Positions 47,433-59,649 of a DNA stretch of 64,000 nucleotides are shown in pieces; the stretch's first letter is position 1, and every line of letters begins with the position of its first letter. The notes beneath the pieces were generated by a model. The model worked only from the letters and a program-made list of their open reading frames with translations, was not told the origin of the DNA and made no database searches. The stretch is from the NCBI GenBank assembly GCA_963693315.1, contig OY856186.1, positions 300,004,910 through 300,068,909 of the forward strand, given 5' to 3'. The stretch is from Diogma glabrata (Eukaryota > Arthropoda > Insecta > Diptera > Cylindrotomidae). The position numbers were made by a program, and so were the translations under genes.

Positions 47433-49499
47433 CGTCAAAATAAATTTTATAAATAAAATAATTAGGCTTCAACCAACGAATTTGTTTTAATTTGAAAATT
47501 AAAATTACAGCCTACAAATATTTTTTTAAAAAAAAGCAATTAAAAGTGTTTATAAATATTCGCAAGTATAAGGAATAATCGGTGGTACTTGAACCTGGGT
47601 ACTAATAGTAAAAGAATTTGAACTTAGTGGAATAGTAAATAAAGAATTTTACGATTCCGAATATTATTGATTCAAATTGTGGAAAAGCGGTGAAGTTTGT
47701 CGTACATAAACTGGAGACCCTGGAATTTATTGTAATTAAAATCGGAAGTTGCTGTAGCTGGTTGATAAATAAAGTTTGAGATTTTGTTAACTAAAGATCT
47801 GTCTTTTTACTGTCGTATTTGCTCAATAATCAAAAAGGACCAACGAAGAGTCGTTACAGTGTTATCCATTTTAGAAATACATAGTTAAATTGTTTCATGT
47901 ATGTTTTAGTTATCGGTTCTCAGCTTAAAGTCTATAATAATAGTGATTAAGGTGGTATACGTATGTTTTAATTTTTTCCGTTGTAATTTTTTTATTTTAA
48001 TTTGATTAATTTAGGCAGGTGCGTAATAATCAAAGTAACTCGAAATTATGATGTAATTTGCATTAAAATGTCATACTTAAAAAATGTTGCGCGTAATATT
48101 ATTTATTGCAAATAACAGACATTTTTAAACAACAAGCTTTATATTTTACTCCAAGTACTCTGTTAAATATCGATGCAAAGAGCATTAGTTTAACTTTATA
48201 TAGCAAGCTTTGTGTTGTTTTTTAATGGAAACTTCCGTAGGACCTATATGTGTAGCAATTTGCATTACAAATTCAATTTTTTTTTAACTGTGTATATTTA
48301 AAAAAAAAAAAGTTAAAATTTTATTGATTTTAAAATTTTTTGTTAATGGAAGTTGTTTGAAAAAATGAAGAAAAATTCGAATTTCAGTCGTACTAAAAAT
48401 CTTTAAAATTAAATATCTCAAGAACAAGAATTTTACCCTCTTTGTAAATTTGATTTATTTTAGAGTAAGAATAGCACTATTTTTAGAAAAAAAGTTAATT
48501 AAATTCCAATTGATCTTCGACCCTAGCGCTATCTTTAAAATGTTTTTTTAATATTTTCATTTAAAAATTAATTATGAAAACAATAAATTAATTTTTTTTT
48601 AAACGACTAACTAATAATCTATCAAACAAAAAATGTTTGATGAAATCGATATAGCCGTTCTTGAGCAATATAATTTCAAAGTTACATCGGATTGGCAGAA
48701 TTTTCATTTTTCATTTTGGGGTGCCCCCTATGCTCAAACTATGCACTTTAAAAAAATTTTAAAATAAGTAGTATTTTTTATTTTGTCCATACTACTTATA
48801 TGCCAAGTTTCAGGAAAATCAAAAATGGTCAAGTTCAAATCTCGACTTTTTCACCTGCGTAGATCACGTTTTTCATCTATAATATGATTGATGTAGTATA
48901 GGTGTTTTAGCTTTAGTTGTATATTTCATTTTATCAATTTTGATTTCTTATATTTTACATTTTAGATACATTTTAGATTAATTTCATATTTAACTAAATA
49001 AATGAAAACTTTTGAACGTGTAGAATTGAAATCTATTATTGTATGCTTAAAATCCATCCAAATTTAAAGAATAAAAATGTTTTTTAGTCAGAAATACATA
49101 TAAATTTTTTGGTAAAATCTTAAATTTGGCCCCAAAATTTTGATCCGCCTCAGGCCCCTTAAAGGCATAATCCGCCACGGTCTGTGATAACTCCCTTTAT
49201 TAACAATTCCCCAGACATTTGATTAGAAATAGTAGGTATTGCAGTTTTCTTAAGACGTATTCTTAACGGTGAACTTCGATCTGAACAATTTTTCTCAAAA
49301 TTCTGCGAACAAATTACATCATGTTTCTGCGGTTTCCAAGGTTTTAAATTTAGTGCTTTTAACCATGCATTTAAATATTTTGTATCGGTTGGAAATCTGT
49401 GACATGTTATTTTATTTCTGTTATGCTTTTCGTAACGATTTGAGTTCACATATTTACATATACAACATTTCATAGCTACCATTATTTAATTAAATTTGC

Positions 49500-51600
49500 A
49501 AAATTTTAATGTTTTCAAATTGTAAATAACTGCATGTCCAAATAAAACACAAAACGTCCAGATAACATTATTTTTTCTTAAAAAAAACTTAAGCTTTCGA
49601 TTTTTTTTTGGTTCTGTCATACTTATATATATAAATATTTTTTGTTTAGGCTTTTCAAAATATATAAATATTTTTTTAGGCTCAATTCAAATTATCACTA
49701 AAACGAATTATGGTTTTGAAATGTCACAAAATATAAACTCAATATTCTGGTATAAAATTGATATATTTTTAAACAATTTATAAATGTAAATAAACAAATA
49801 TTTAATTAATAGAATTTATTAAGAACCGTTATTATAGTTTATTAAACTAAAATACAATTCTTCGGTTTTAATTCATATATCCTAATTGAACATTTAAAAA
49901 TTATATACTAATTAATTTAAAAATTATACACGAATTGACCTCGATCCAATTTGATCGTTTTAAATAAGATATTCTGTGTCCCTTTCCAATAAGCAATTCC
50001 CCTATTTTTCGAATAAAAAAATCATCTATGCAAAAACCCGTATCTTTAATCGAACTTGTTTAAATCATCAACAAAAAAAATAATTTAATAGTACAGTGGT
50101 ACAAATAAATGTCGACGTTTGTTACACTTGAAGAAAATTAATAAAATTATTAGTCATTAATTTCATTGAATTTGAAAACTATTATTTTAGAGTAAAAATT
50201 GAAAATAGTGCGTCGTTACAAAACTAGGAGAAACGAAGATAGTGATGATAGAACTAACATCACTTTCTGCTGTTTATTCTAAAAGAAAGGACTATGATAA
50301 TCGCCAATCACGACTTGCTACAATAATTGCTTTGATGATCTAAAATATTTATTATTGAATGACGATGTGAGAATTCGCGTCAAAAAGAAACAGAAACAGA
50401 AAGCCTGGCTGAATACAAAAAATACAGCTATACATATATGTATTAAAATTATTTAAATTATTTATCAATTTTTTTTTATTCTTTTTAAATTTATTTAATA
50501 ATTATTTATTTTATTTACTAAAAAATATTTTAATTTTTTTATTAATTAAAATGAAGAAAAAATATTTTCATTCATCTATTTATTTGAAAAAAACATATGT
50601 TTATATTATTTATTAAAACAAAAAATATTTATTTACTTATTTTATTTTATTTAATTTTGGAAATAAACCTATTTATTTATTTAATGTATTTATTTATTTA
50701 TTTTTTTATTCCAAATGATAAGAGATTTCCAAGTCTAAGATTCGTTTGTTAACAAAAAACAACCAAATATGGTACAAATGACCATCGTCACCCAAGCCAG
50801 ATATGATTGCTCTATCTAAAACTAAACTAAAAATAAATTACTAGAACTAATGCCATTTCTGGAGAGCGCTCCCGAGCGCCAGACTCTACGTCTTAAAGGG
50901 CGATTAAGAGAACCTTTGGAAAATATCAGATTTAAAAAAAATATTAAAAAAAAGATTAAAAGAAAATATCAAATATCAGTCTATTTCCATGTAAGCTTAA
51001 TCTCCTGTGAAAATGATTTTATTTTACAAGTGTAAAATCATTTTCGCTAACACATCCTCTTCGAGTGACAAATATCATGCTAACGGTATTGATATAAATG
51101 CAACAGAAATATCAAAGATGGCTGTTGGTATTACAAAATTTATCATACTGATATATTTTGACAGATATAAAACATCGTTTTGTTTGTTTGCAAAACTTTA
51201 ACTTCTCTTTTGTTTTCTTCCATAATTTTATTATATCTATGTATTCAAAAACATTCTAAGAATTTTAAATATAAATAATATATAAAATATGCCTTGAATT
51301 TTAATTGTTTGAAGATAAACAAAATCAAATCGCCATCTTTTTTTGAATTATCATAAAATCATACTGATATTTTTGTCTGCAATTCTTGTAGAAAAAAATA
51401 TCATGAAAAATGTTATGAAATTGATAGAAGTAGTCTTCACGTGTGATTTCTTGTATAACTCGATTGTAAATGTTACGTGAAGATCCACAGTAAATAACAA
51501 ACTGGAGTTGATATGGTATTTGCATGTAATTTTACAAAGTTTTTAAATCAAACAATCATGAAATATAGAATATAAATTGTGCATGTTTGGTTGTCGATTT
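49500..51600. other. AT-rich stretch, no recognised gene
   Basis: It contains poly-TTTA-rich low complexity (50450-50720) and a short ORF at 51325-51525 (minus) with no resemblance I can name. A GC-richer spot at 50855-50900 (GGAGAGCGCTCCCGAGCGCC) is unexplained. Confidence 0.4.
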
Positions 51601-51729
51601 CCAATATAATAATTTAATTTGTCGATTTTCCAATTTAATAACACATATCTTTTATATATGTAGTTACTATCGTAGAAAAAATTGCATTTCCTACGAGAGA
51701 TGAAAACGTTTTACGTTCGTTGTTGCTGT

Positions 51730-52569
51730 AGCGACGGTGCGGTGCTACTCTTCCGGCTCCATGTCCAGATTCAGGCTGCTCTTGGGTGGCACCACAAATT
51801 TCCTTTCGTCAGGTTGGTTGGTTTTTCTGGAAAATTAAATAGGTGGTCTGAATCATGTGGCGTGCCCTCACATGCGGAACACTTGACAACAATGTTCTGG
51901 ATAACGTTGTTCGTATAATTATTTAAGATGCGTGACCAACCGGATCTCAACTGCGCTATAATGGATCTGGTACTGCGCGGTAGTTTGAACTCTTCCGCAG
52001 TGACTTGTGGCGGCTTACTCTTAAGAACTCGATTTGGAACGTAGTTCTTTACTGTGTCTTCAACAGCTTTCGTGTGAATCGTTTTTAAGCCCGTTTTATA
52101 CGTAAGCTCATCAATGTTAGCTGTTACTTGGTTGTTTCTGACATCACTTAAAAAACATTTCGCAGTACGCCTTATGTGTCTAGGTGGTGTGGTCGTGAAT
52201 AAGGTGTCATTACAGGGATGTTGCTCTTTGTGACAGGCCCATAGATATAGGTTGGTGAGCATTTCGTTGTGTTGACGGACCGGCAATATGTTACATTCTT
52301 GTTGCAGGTGATCTCGGTGAGCCATCAAATGACATCTGGTTGCTGTTCGCAACGCTGCGCTTTGTGTTACTTATAGCTTTTCCAGTGAGTGTCAGCGATT
52401 TGAGATGTTCATATGGGTGCAGCGTAATTCAAAATAGGTCTTCCTATCGCTTTATATGTTGTTATGATTGTTTCTTTATCTTTGCCCCATGAACTGCCAG
52501 CCAGTACTTTCAGAGCATTATACCTGTTTTTCAATCTCGCGTTTGCCTGTTGAGCATGAGCATTGAATT
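51730..52569 (-). pseudogene. Jockey-like reverse transcriptase, C-terminal part
   Basis: It reads on from 59416 across the hAT insertion: FNAHAQQANARLKNRYNALK, LAGSSWGKDKETIITTYKA and NYAAP, then, after stops and shifts, LPRSTRSIIAQLRSGWSRIL and a CCHC-like end (CSACEGTPHDSDHLFNFP, NLTKGNLW). These are the thumb and C-terminal blocks of Jockey-clade ORF2. A final frameshift moves the natural C-terminus to about 51730. Confidence 0.85.
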
Positions 52570-52684
52570 CAGTGGCGTAGCTAGCATGGGTGGCACCCGG
52601 GGCGGATATTGTGGTGTCACCCCAAAAATAAAAACTGTCAATAATAATAAAAAGCCGATAAACGTAATTTATAATATTTTTTAA

Positions 52685-55530
52685 TTAATACAAATGAGCA
52701 TTATTATTATAAGCCCGCAAGTAATTTTTAACTAATTTTAATTTGCTGAAACTCCTCTCACACGAAGCCACTAATACGCAAATAGTCATAAATAACTTTA
52801 GTGCGACCGTAAGATTCGGAAGAAATTCTAAAAAATCCCATTCTACGATGAATTTCAAAAAGTCTAGGTACACCCAGTTAGAAACTGTAACATTGGCCGC
52901 TTTTAAATGCCTCCTCACCCTTTGTATCTCTATGAGGAGTTCTGTTGCCAATACCGCATCATAAAAACCAGTAAATTTTGATACCGATAATTTTAACTCT
53001 TCACTGTTCGCCAAAAGCTAAGTGTTTGTCTGCACAACCTCGAACAATGAAGCTAAATCTTGAACTAACTTCAGTCTAGTTCGGAGTTCAACACTGAATC
53101 GGTCAAGACATTCCAACATGTCCTTTTCAAGTTCTCAGTGTCAGTCCAACATCAGGTGCAAACTCACCACCCGTTCGTTTTTTGCGTTTTTATGACGAAT
53201 TCGGCTTTCCATTGGAATGTCATAGTCCTCCGATTTTTTCGCAGCAAGATCTATTGCCTCTTCTACAATGAGACTTCGTTATGAATTGACTCTATTTTTG
53301 TAGCAAATTGATCAATATTCAAGCCCGTGCTTTGCAATCCAATCTGAGCACAGATATTATTTCTCTTAGAATATCATTCCAAAACAAAAGATAGCAAAGA
53401 AACGAAAAATCACATGCTGCATTGTTAAGGTTCTGTTCAGCGCCTCTAGTGTCTACATTTTCTTGTTGATCACTTAACTTCTCAATTTCAGTCACAATCC
53501 CATCAAAGTTTTCGGCCAATACTTTTACTGCAGCATAATGAGCACTCCAATGCGCTGTTAAGAGTATTTTAACAGTTGCTTTGTTGTGTTTAGCCAGTAC
53601 TTCCCAGCGGCTAGTCGAAGCAGAAAAACATGTAAAAATGGCTTCCACTGACGAGTGTTGGCCGTATAAATTAATTGAATGATCTTTGCAGCCCACAAAA
53701 ATTGCTTTGTTATTTTTTGCTTTAATAATAGCTTGCACTTCTCCATGTATACTACTCATAACAGCTGCATTATCATAACCTTTGGGAGCGACAATTCATA
53801 ACATCTATACCATCATTTTCAAGATTTTTACACTGAAAAAAACATATCCTATTTCCAATCGAAATGCAGTTGTCTCAACCTCACCGTGCGGGCAGATATG
53901 GCGAATCGAAATACGAGATTGATTCAACAACCGTACAATGATAAGCCGATGCAGTTGAGACAATCAGATGGAATATTTATGTGGAAATAAAATATAGTTC
54001 AATTAATCTCAAATACTTAAATTTTAAAATGAAAAATTCATGATATAAGGCCAAAGAAATATGTTTTCATGGAAATAGTTATTAACTTCATTCAACTACT
54101 GTTATATTGGATAGCACTTTATATTTTAATTACACCTCATTCTGTTATCAGGAAAATGTTACTGAGTACTGAGTAGTTGTCCCAATCACGGTGAAATTGT
54201 TTGTAAATATCTTTTCTTTGCATGAATAATAAACTGCCAACTTCGAGATGAGGTTATCATTACTTCAATTTTTTTTTCAGTGTAAGAATTTCATCGCTTA
54301 AATCAGCGGCTTTTTTCCACGTAAAGGAAAAAATCCAAGGAATACTTCCTTGATTTCCACTTTACTATAATCAATTTTCACATAACGAATCACTTCTGAC
54401 ATTTGATCAATATGTGAAATGTCAGGTGTGCTATCAAACATAATTCCAAAATATTTAACCGATTTAATTTCGATGACAAGCTTAAACTTTACGTGAATCG
54501 CTAAAACATTTATGAACTCATTTTGTATATCTGGTGACAAATATGATACTTTTGGTGATTTACCATGCTCCAAATTCAAAATGTGTTCTTTTAACACTAC
54601 ATCATACTTTGACAATAGTTTGGTTAGTTCTAAGAAATTGCCTTTATTTGAAGAACTTTGTCCTTCATCATGTCCATGAAATGCTGGGTTTTGTTTAGAT
54701 AAAAACAAAGTTATATCCAATAATCTTGATAAAAGATGTTTGCACTTCTGTTTTTTATTGTATATTAATTGCAAGGCTGCGTCTCGTATCGTTTTATGAA
54801 TTTTTAACCTCATTTCCAAAGTTTTCCACTTTTCAAAATTCTCCAGATGTTCATTTGAAGTTTCGTGCTCGGCCACTTTGGGATTTAGTTTCCACCGCTT
54901 CTGATATCCAGTAGTAAATGTTGATTTTGTATTATTATTATTGGTGACAGCAAATACACGACAACAGAAGCAATACAGGACGCAAGTTATTATTTACAGG
55001 AGAATAAACAATCCATGGCCGTAGAATTTTTTCACCATTATTCATCATTTTATAAAACCATTCTTTAGAAAGATGGCGAACATCACCTTTTATGTCTAAC
55101 CCGTGTCTAGATACAGTAACAAACGACCCTTCTCTATTTTGAAAATGTTTACTTTCTTTTTTTATGATTTCAATGCGAACATTACCAGAGACGAGTATAT
55201 TCCAATGTGATACATCTCTTAAGTCCTGAAGTGATTCACCCATGCAAATACTGTCTTTGATAGTAGAAGCATTAGCGGCATTATCACTGTCATTTTCATT
55301 ATTCCTTTCTAATTCGTCATCATAGGTTATCATTATTAATTCTGTATTGTTGCTGTTACTTTCCGAAGATGAGCCAATATTCTCTGAAACATTCGTTGCA
55401 TCAACGTGATAATCAGTTTCTTTTGATGAACCTTAGATATCATCGGGTTTTGTAACATATTTATAGATTTGGTCTTTCTCTGCTGGAACCAACTTTTTCT
55501 TTAAAAATTATGAACTCCTCGTGGCATATT
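52685..55530 (-). pseudogene. hAT transposase of the ZMYM1-like type, broken
   Basis: Reading leftward: an N-terminal part; a TTF-type zinc-finger region (about 55330-54900: WFYKMMNNGEKILRPWIVYS, a cysteine cluster, then EHETSNEHLENFEKW); a DUF4371-like catalytic region (54876-54298: NFLELTKLLSKYD, FGIMFDSTPDISH); a middle (53759-53319: HSINLYG, TRWEVL-like SRWEVLAKH); and the C-terminal hATC dimerisation domain (53014-52685: VASCERSFSKLKLVKNYLR). Length of about 900 codons fits the family. Multiple shifts and stops make it inactive. Confidence 0.85.
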
Positions 55531-55799
55531 TATTTTTTGGGATATTTGCTAAATGAAATCTAAAAAAATATTTTTAATTACAGTATAGGTATCAGCAAAG
55601 CATTAATTCTAAATATATTTGTAGGATACATAATAGGTACATAGTTCATAATAAGTACACTGTGTTAACGACTAAATACACCGCCAAGAAAATTAATTTA
55701 TTTAAATTTCCTTGTAACAACTTATATTAAATAATATTTGATAAAATGGAATATACAAATCATAGCCTTATATTATAAGGAACTATTTAAAAAAATATA

Positions 55800-56186
55800 A
55801 GTATGAAATCCTAAAAGATATTTTATATAAAGAATTGAAACCAAAATTAAATATCCAATTAGAATCATGCTCAATAATTTACAAAATTGAATGTGATTTT
55901 TGTGAAAAATTTTACATCGGGAAAACCGGAAAATGTTTTAAAGACTGATTTAAGGAATACCTGCCTAAGAAGAAAAATAAACAAAATTTAAAGTTTATTT
56001 TTGCAAACCATTTACATAGTTAATAACAATAGCTACACCACTTTTAAAAAAAAATTGAAGGCTTTACATTTATGGAGCCAAGGATCTTTAAAAGAATCAC
56101 TTGATGAGTTTGAAATTTCCAAGGTATTTAAAACCCAACAAAATGTACTTTTAAATGATAAACTTTCATTTAATTCAAATATATAA
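55800..56186 (+). pseudogene. Second Penelope-like GIY-YIG relic
   Basis: YKIECDFCEKFYIGKTGKCF (near 55885-55945) and, after breaks, NNNSYTTFKKKLKALHLW to LLNDKLSFNSN match the endonuclease end of a Penelope-like element from a lineage different from the 46.5-kb copy. Several stops are present. It lies between the hAT transposase and the Tigger-like element. Confidence 0.65.
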
Positions 56187-56853
56187 ATATATAAAACTGA
56201 AAACAAACAGTATGAGTATGTATCAACCTACAAAAATTTGCAAAACTGCAGTAATTGCATAACTGCCATTTTATTACACAGTACAGGAATACCTCGCATA
56301 GTACGGTTAATCGGTTCCACCATTTAGCCGTACTATTTGAAACCGGACTAATCGAGGAACTAACTACATACAAAAAACGATAATTTGTTCCATACAATTT
56401 GTTTTTTCATGTTTTTCGATAAAGAAAACGAGAGTAATATATTAAAATGAACATATATTTATTACAAATAACTGAACAAACAAAAAAAGTTAATTTAAAA
56501 TGGTTAAAACAACTAGATAAACAAAAATCACACAATTCACTTTAAATTCTAATGTTTTAGTTAATATTTTTTGCCAAAAAATTGCAATAACGATGTCTGG
56601 ATCATTTTTGGTGGTTTCTCCTCAACAATTCTTTGTAGCAATGAATTGTATTGTTTGTTGTTCTCCCTCTCCCTGTCGATCTTGGGTGGAAATCTTTTGT
56701 CAGATTCCGTGCATTGTCAAAACACTGTTTTGAATTTCCGTTGGCCGCATGTTGGTTGATGTTTTTGATGCAGCTCTTCATGTTTTCGAGTTTCTTTTTA
56801 CGTAGAAGTTTTGCTGAGGCTTTCCTGTCGCATAGATAACCAGCTTGGGGGCT

Positions 56854-57560
56854 TCAAGTGTTCCTTGTTAACCATTTTTCTCGCAGTTTTTGTTTTGTTT
56901 TAGTGGGTCGTTTTCCGATTGTAGTTTGTGTTGCGGCTATAATGGTTGATTGAAGCGTTTGCCATTCTTCGTGTATGTTTAATGGCATCTCAGAAGAGAT
57001 GTCGTGCTCTTCTATGTTTTGTGTTATTATTTCCTGATATTTATTCAGCGTTTCCGGATGTTTAAATGCTTCGACATTCCAGCGCATGGTCTTTTTTCCA
57101 TATCAGCACCTCTGTATGATCGAACGTCAGTTATACTTTGATTTTCCATTCTTCCATCATTTGATTTCCATGTTGCCTTGTGAATTCTCTTGTGAGGGAA
57201 GAAAGTGCTGGGAATTACTAGATCATACATCATAGCCAGCTCGGCTGCGCGGAAGCCGTTGTTGTTGCTGGTATGATGCACTTCAAATTCTCCTCCATTT
57301 TGATGACCGCAATAATAAAGAGTGTATCCTTTCGCTGTTTCATGGATTGCACTGCCTGGCCATCTTAGTTCTTGTAATGCCATTATATCCAGTGTGTAGC
57401 TCTCGACTTGTTGAGTGAGTTTTAGGAGATCTCCTGGTCTTCTAAGACTTAGCACGTTCCAGGTTCCCATTTTTAAATCGTAGTCCGGGTACACTTTCCG
57501 AGGTTGTTCTAATAATGAATCCGAGATATTCCAAGGCCTGTGTACAGAATTCATGACAAT
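56854..57560 (-). pseudogene. RTE-like (CFDP2-like) endonuclease relic
   Basis: Reading leftward: LKMGTWNVLSLRRPGDLLK, IMALQELRWPGS and YYCGH are the first blocks of the endonuclease. An internal deletion removes the GDFN block. NNNGFRAAELAMMYDLVIPS, THK-like IHKATWKSNDGR and DVRSYRGAD follow, then, in a second frame, MRWNVEAFKHPETLNKY. The set matches RTE-type ORFs often annotated as craniofacial development protein 2-like. No reverse transcriptase is left. Confidence 0.75.
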
Positions 57561-57659
57561 AGTTTTTATACGAAAATGGGGTGTTAGCCCTTCACCTAAT
57601 TCAAATTTTTGTGAATGGGTTCATTCTGCATCTTAAGGTCACCAGAAACAACCTTTTTA

Positions 57660-57830
57660 CACGTTTATATAGCGAGCCGCTTAATCCAAGACAGACGCCC
57701 GCTGCAAGCCGCCCCTAACATGGAGAACAGACGCTTTCTACACTTGATCCAAGACAGCCGCGAGCCGCTTGATCCAAGACAGATGCCCGCTCCAAGCCGC
57801 CCCTAACATGGAGAACAGACGCTTGAGTTG
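57660..57830. repeat. GC-rich tandem repeat upstream of the RTE-like relic
   Basis: GAGCCGCTT(A/G)ATCCAAGACA through CCGCCCCTAACATGGAGAAC is repeated at about 57670 and 57760. It probably belongs to the 5' untranslated repeats of the RTE-like element. Confidence 0.6.
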
Positions 57831-58906
57831 CATTGGTTTTATGGCGCCAATGACTCGCCATGGTGCAGAATCATTCAGAATAAGCAGTATTTACTCTGCA
57901 CTACACCAACCTGCTTTTGTTAGCGTTACCTAGGTAGCATGGCGTGAACGTAGAATTTCGGATTTTCACTACCCTTTATTGTTTATTGTTCGACGAATTG
58001 CAATGCTACGTTCGATATTAGGATCAACTTCCTTAACATAACCTGAAACTTTTTCGACCATTCCAATAATTTTTGAAAGCTTTTTAGACGTTAAATATCT
58101 GAAGACATTTCAGCACAGTCATCGTTGTCTGAGTTTTGCTTATAAAAATAATTTTATATATGTATTATGTATTTACATATTATTTTTTTTAAGAATAATT
58201 TTTCCCTAGAATTTTTTTCCTTTTCATTTATGTTTTTTTTTGAAAATTTCAAAACCGTACTATAGTGAAATCGGACTAATCGAAGCCGTACTATGCGAGG
58301 TATTCCTGTAATTATTTTTGTGTCCATTGAAAAACGATCTATTTCAATTTATTCTTTGAGTTTCAAGATAAAGGAAAAAAAATTATTTTGAGATCATTTA
58401 CAAATACGGTAATTTGATTGTTTGTTAGTTTCCTTAGGTGTTTGCAATTAATTTGTTTGAAATGTAAAACATATATTAGGTAGTAAGGTTAAGCGGATAT
58501 TTTAGAAATAATTTTGGAATAGAGACATTGTAACTCAAGGGTGCCACCCTATCAACAAAGGGTGCCACATTATCGACGTAAACCACTTTTCCTAAACATT
58601 ATTCAGCATATGTGTTTTCAGACCTGGTCATTAAATAATCATGCTTGCATACTAAATAATATATCGTAAAAAACGGTCAATATGGTATCTATAGGAATAT
58701 TCAAAGCTATTGAGTAATTGTGGTGATGGGATTCAATGCTCAACATGTTGATTCGATTAATATTGTTAAAATTTTATTTCACGTAATAACTCAAAAATTT
58801 TAAAAAGTAGAATAGATTCTTTTTGAACCAATAACACATTTATAGGACACATTTATAAGTTATCACAATTTACAAATTAAAATAATATGGATAACCTGGT
58901 TAAAAT

Positions 58907-59366
58907 GGTTTCTAAGTGATTTATCGTTGAAAACATGTGATGGTTTGTTTAAGTTTTTTACGTTCGGGTGTCACCCCAAAACGGTTTCGAAGTGATTTAT
59001 CGTTGAAAACATGTGATGGTTTGTTTAAGTTTTTTACGTTCGGGTGTCACCCCAAAACGGTTTCGAAGTGATTTATCATTGAAAACATTGTGATGGTTTG
59101 TTTAAGTTGTTTACGTTCGGGTGTCACCCCAAAACGGTTTCGAAGTGATTTATCGTTGAAAACATTGTGATGGTTTGTTTATGTTTTTTACGTTCGGGTG
59201 TCACCCCAAAACGGTTTCGAAGTGATTTATCATTGAAAACATTGTGATGGTTTGTTTAAGTTGTTTACGTTCGGGTGTCACCCCAAAACGGCTTCGAAGT
59301 GATTTATCGTTGAAAACATTGTGATGGTTTGTTTAAGTTTTTTACGTTCGGGTGTCACCCCAAGAC
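58907..59366. repeat. 76-77-bp tandem repeat, six copies, in the hAT right end
   Basis: Each unit contains TTTCGAAGTGATTTATCGTT, GATGGTTTGTTTAAG and CGTTCGGGTGTCACCCCAAA. Phrase starts are at 58916, 58992, 59068, 59145, 59222 and 59299. The GGTGTCACCCC motif also lies near the left end (about 52611), so the repeats may be transposase-binding sites; that role is inferred. Confidence 0.9.
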
Positions 59367-59415
59367 GGGTGACACCCGGGGCGGACCGCCCCCTCCCCCC
59401 CTAGCTATGCCTCTG

Positions 59416-59565
59416 ATTGAATTTAAGCCGTGGATCGAATGTGACCCCCAACAGTCTCGGATTTTTGACCGTGGGAATAAGCACGTTGTCAATGCAGATG
59501 TTGAGTGTTGTGTTCACTTCATTCGTCCGCATGTGGTGAAAAGTGTAACGGTAAAAAATAAAATT
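59416..59565 (-). pseudogene. Jockey-like reverse transcriptase, upstream piece
   Basis: VNTTLNICIDNVLIPTVKNP followed by RLLGVTFDPRLKFN reads directly into 52569-51730 once the hAT element and one ATTGAATT are removed. The retrotransposon is 5'-truncated near 59565. Confidence 0.8.
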
Positions 59566-59649
59566 TTTTACTTATAGTAAAAATTAATTTTCAAAGTGAC
59601 TAAAGCACACAAAAACAAGTGAAAAGTATGGAAAACCATATTAATATAT

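Larger units (their letters stand above)
45168..48892. repeat. Large foldback (~0.6-kb inverted arms) around a Penelope-like fragment
   Basis: The left arm (45168-45762) and right arm (about 48300-48892) are diverged inverted copies. Examples are AGTAGTATGGACAAAATAAA / TTTATTTTGTCCATACTACT and GGGGGCACCCCAA / TTGGGGTGCCCCC. An inner inverted pair (about 45769-45850 and 45985-46070, around TTACAAAGAGGCGTTAATTC) lies next to the left arm. The 2.2-kb centre contains the GIY-YIG ORF. Confidence 0.75.
41420..49180. mobile_element. 7.8-kb hAT-like element interrupting the THAP exon
   Basis: The ends CAGTGGCGGATTA and TAATCCGCCACGG are inverted with one change. The flanks TCTTTGAT (41412-41419) and TCTGTGAT (49181-49188) form an 8-bp duplication with one mismatch. 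No hAT transposase was recognised inside; the content is a Helitron end, a TA tract and a foldback with a Penelope-like fragment. Reconstruction of the THAP frame across it supports the boundaries. Confidence 0.8.
41355..49482 (-). pseudogene. THAP-domain exon split by a hAT element
   Basis: The coding pieces are 49482-49181 and, after the 41420-49180 insertion, 41411-41355. The first piece starts MVAMKCCICKYV and has a complete THAP finger (CHRFPTD, WLKAL, VICSQNF, then RLKKTAIPT) for DNA binding. Removing the insertion and one copy of the target duplication keeps the frame open (VIKEDKRRRKIKHEKD) to a GTAAGC splice donor at 41354; without splicing a TAA follows at once. So this was exon 1 of a gene or of a THAP-bearing transposon. 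The catalytic or other downstream part was not found. Confidence 0.7.
56284..58308. mobile_element. Tigger/pogo-like element nested in the hAT element
   Basis: The 23-bp terminal repeats beginning CAGGAATACCTCGCATAGTA are exact inverses at 56284 and 58308. TA flanks both ends (56282-56283, 58309-58310). The CAGG.ATACCTCG start is the usual Tigger-type terminus. A minus-strand tail ending IQTSLLQFFGKK near 56560 could be the C-terminus of its transposase. Most of the interior is taken by an RTE-like fragment. Confidence 0.75.
52570..59415 (-). mobile_element. 6.8-kb hAT element inserted in the Jockey-like retrotransposon
   Basis: The ends CAGTGGCGTAGCTAGC and CTAGCTATGCCTCTG are inverted repeats. 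The perfect 8-bp duplication ATTGAATT flanks it (52562-52569, 59416-59423). A decayed transposase lies on the minus strand (52685-55530). A 77-bp tandem array fills the right subterminal region. A Tigger-like element (56284-58308) is nested inside. Confidence 0.9.

Noticed and set aside
56571..56839. Plus-strand 62-codon ORFs
   Set aside because: The complementary strand reads better as a transposase-like tail (IQTSLLQFFGKK); the plus ORFs have no family features.
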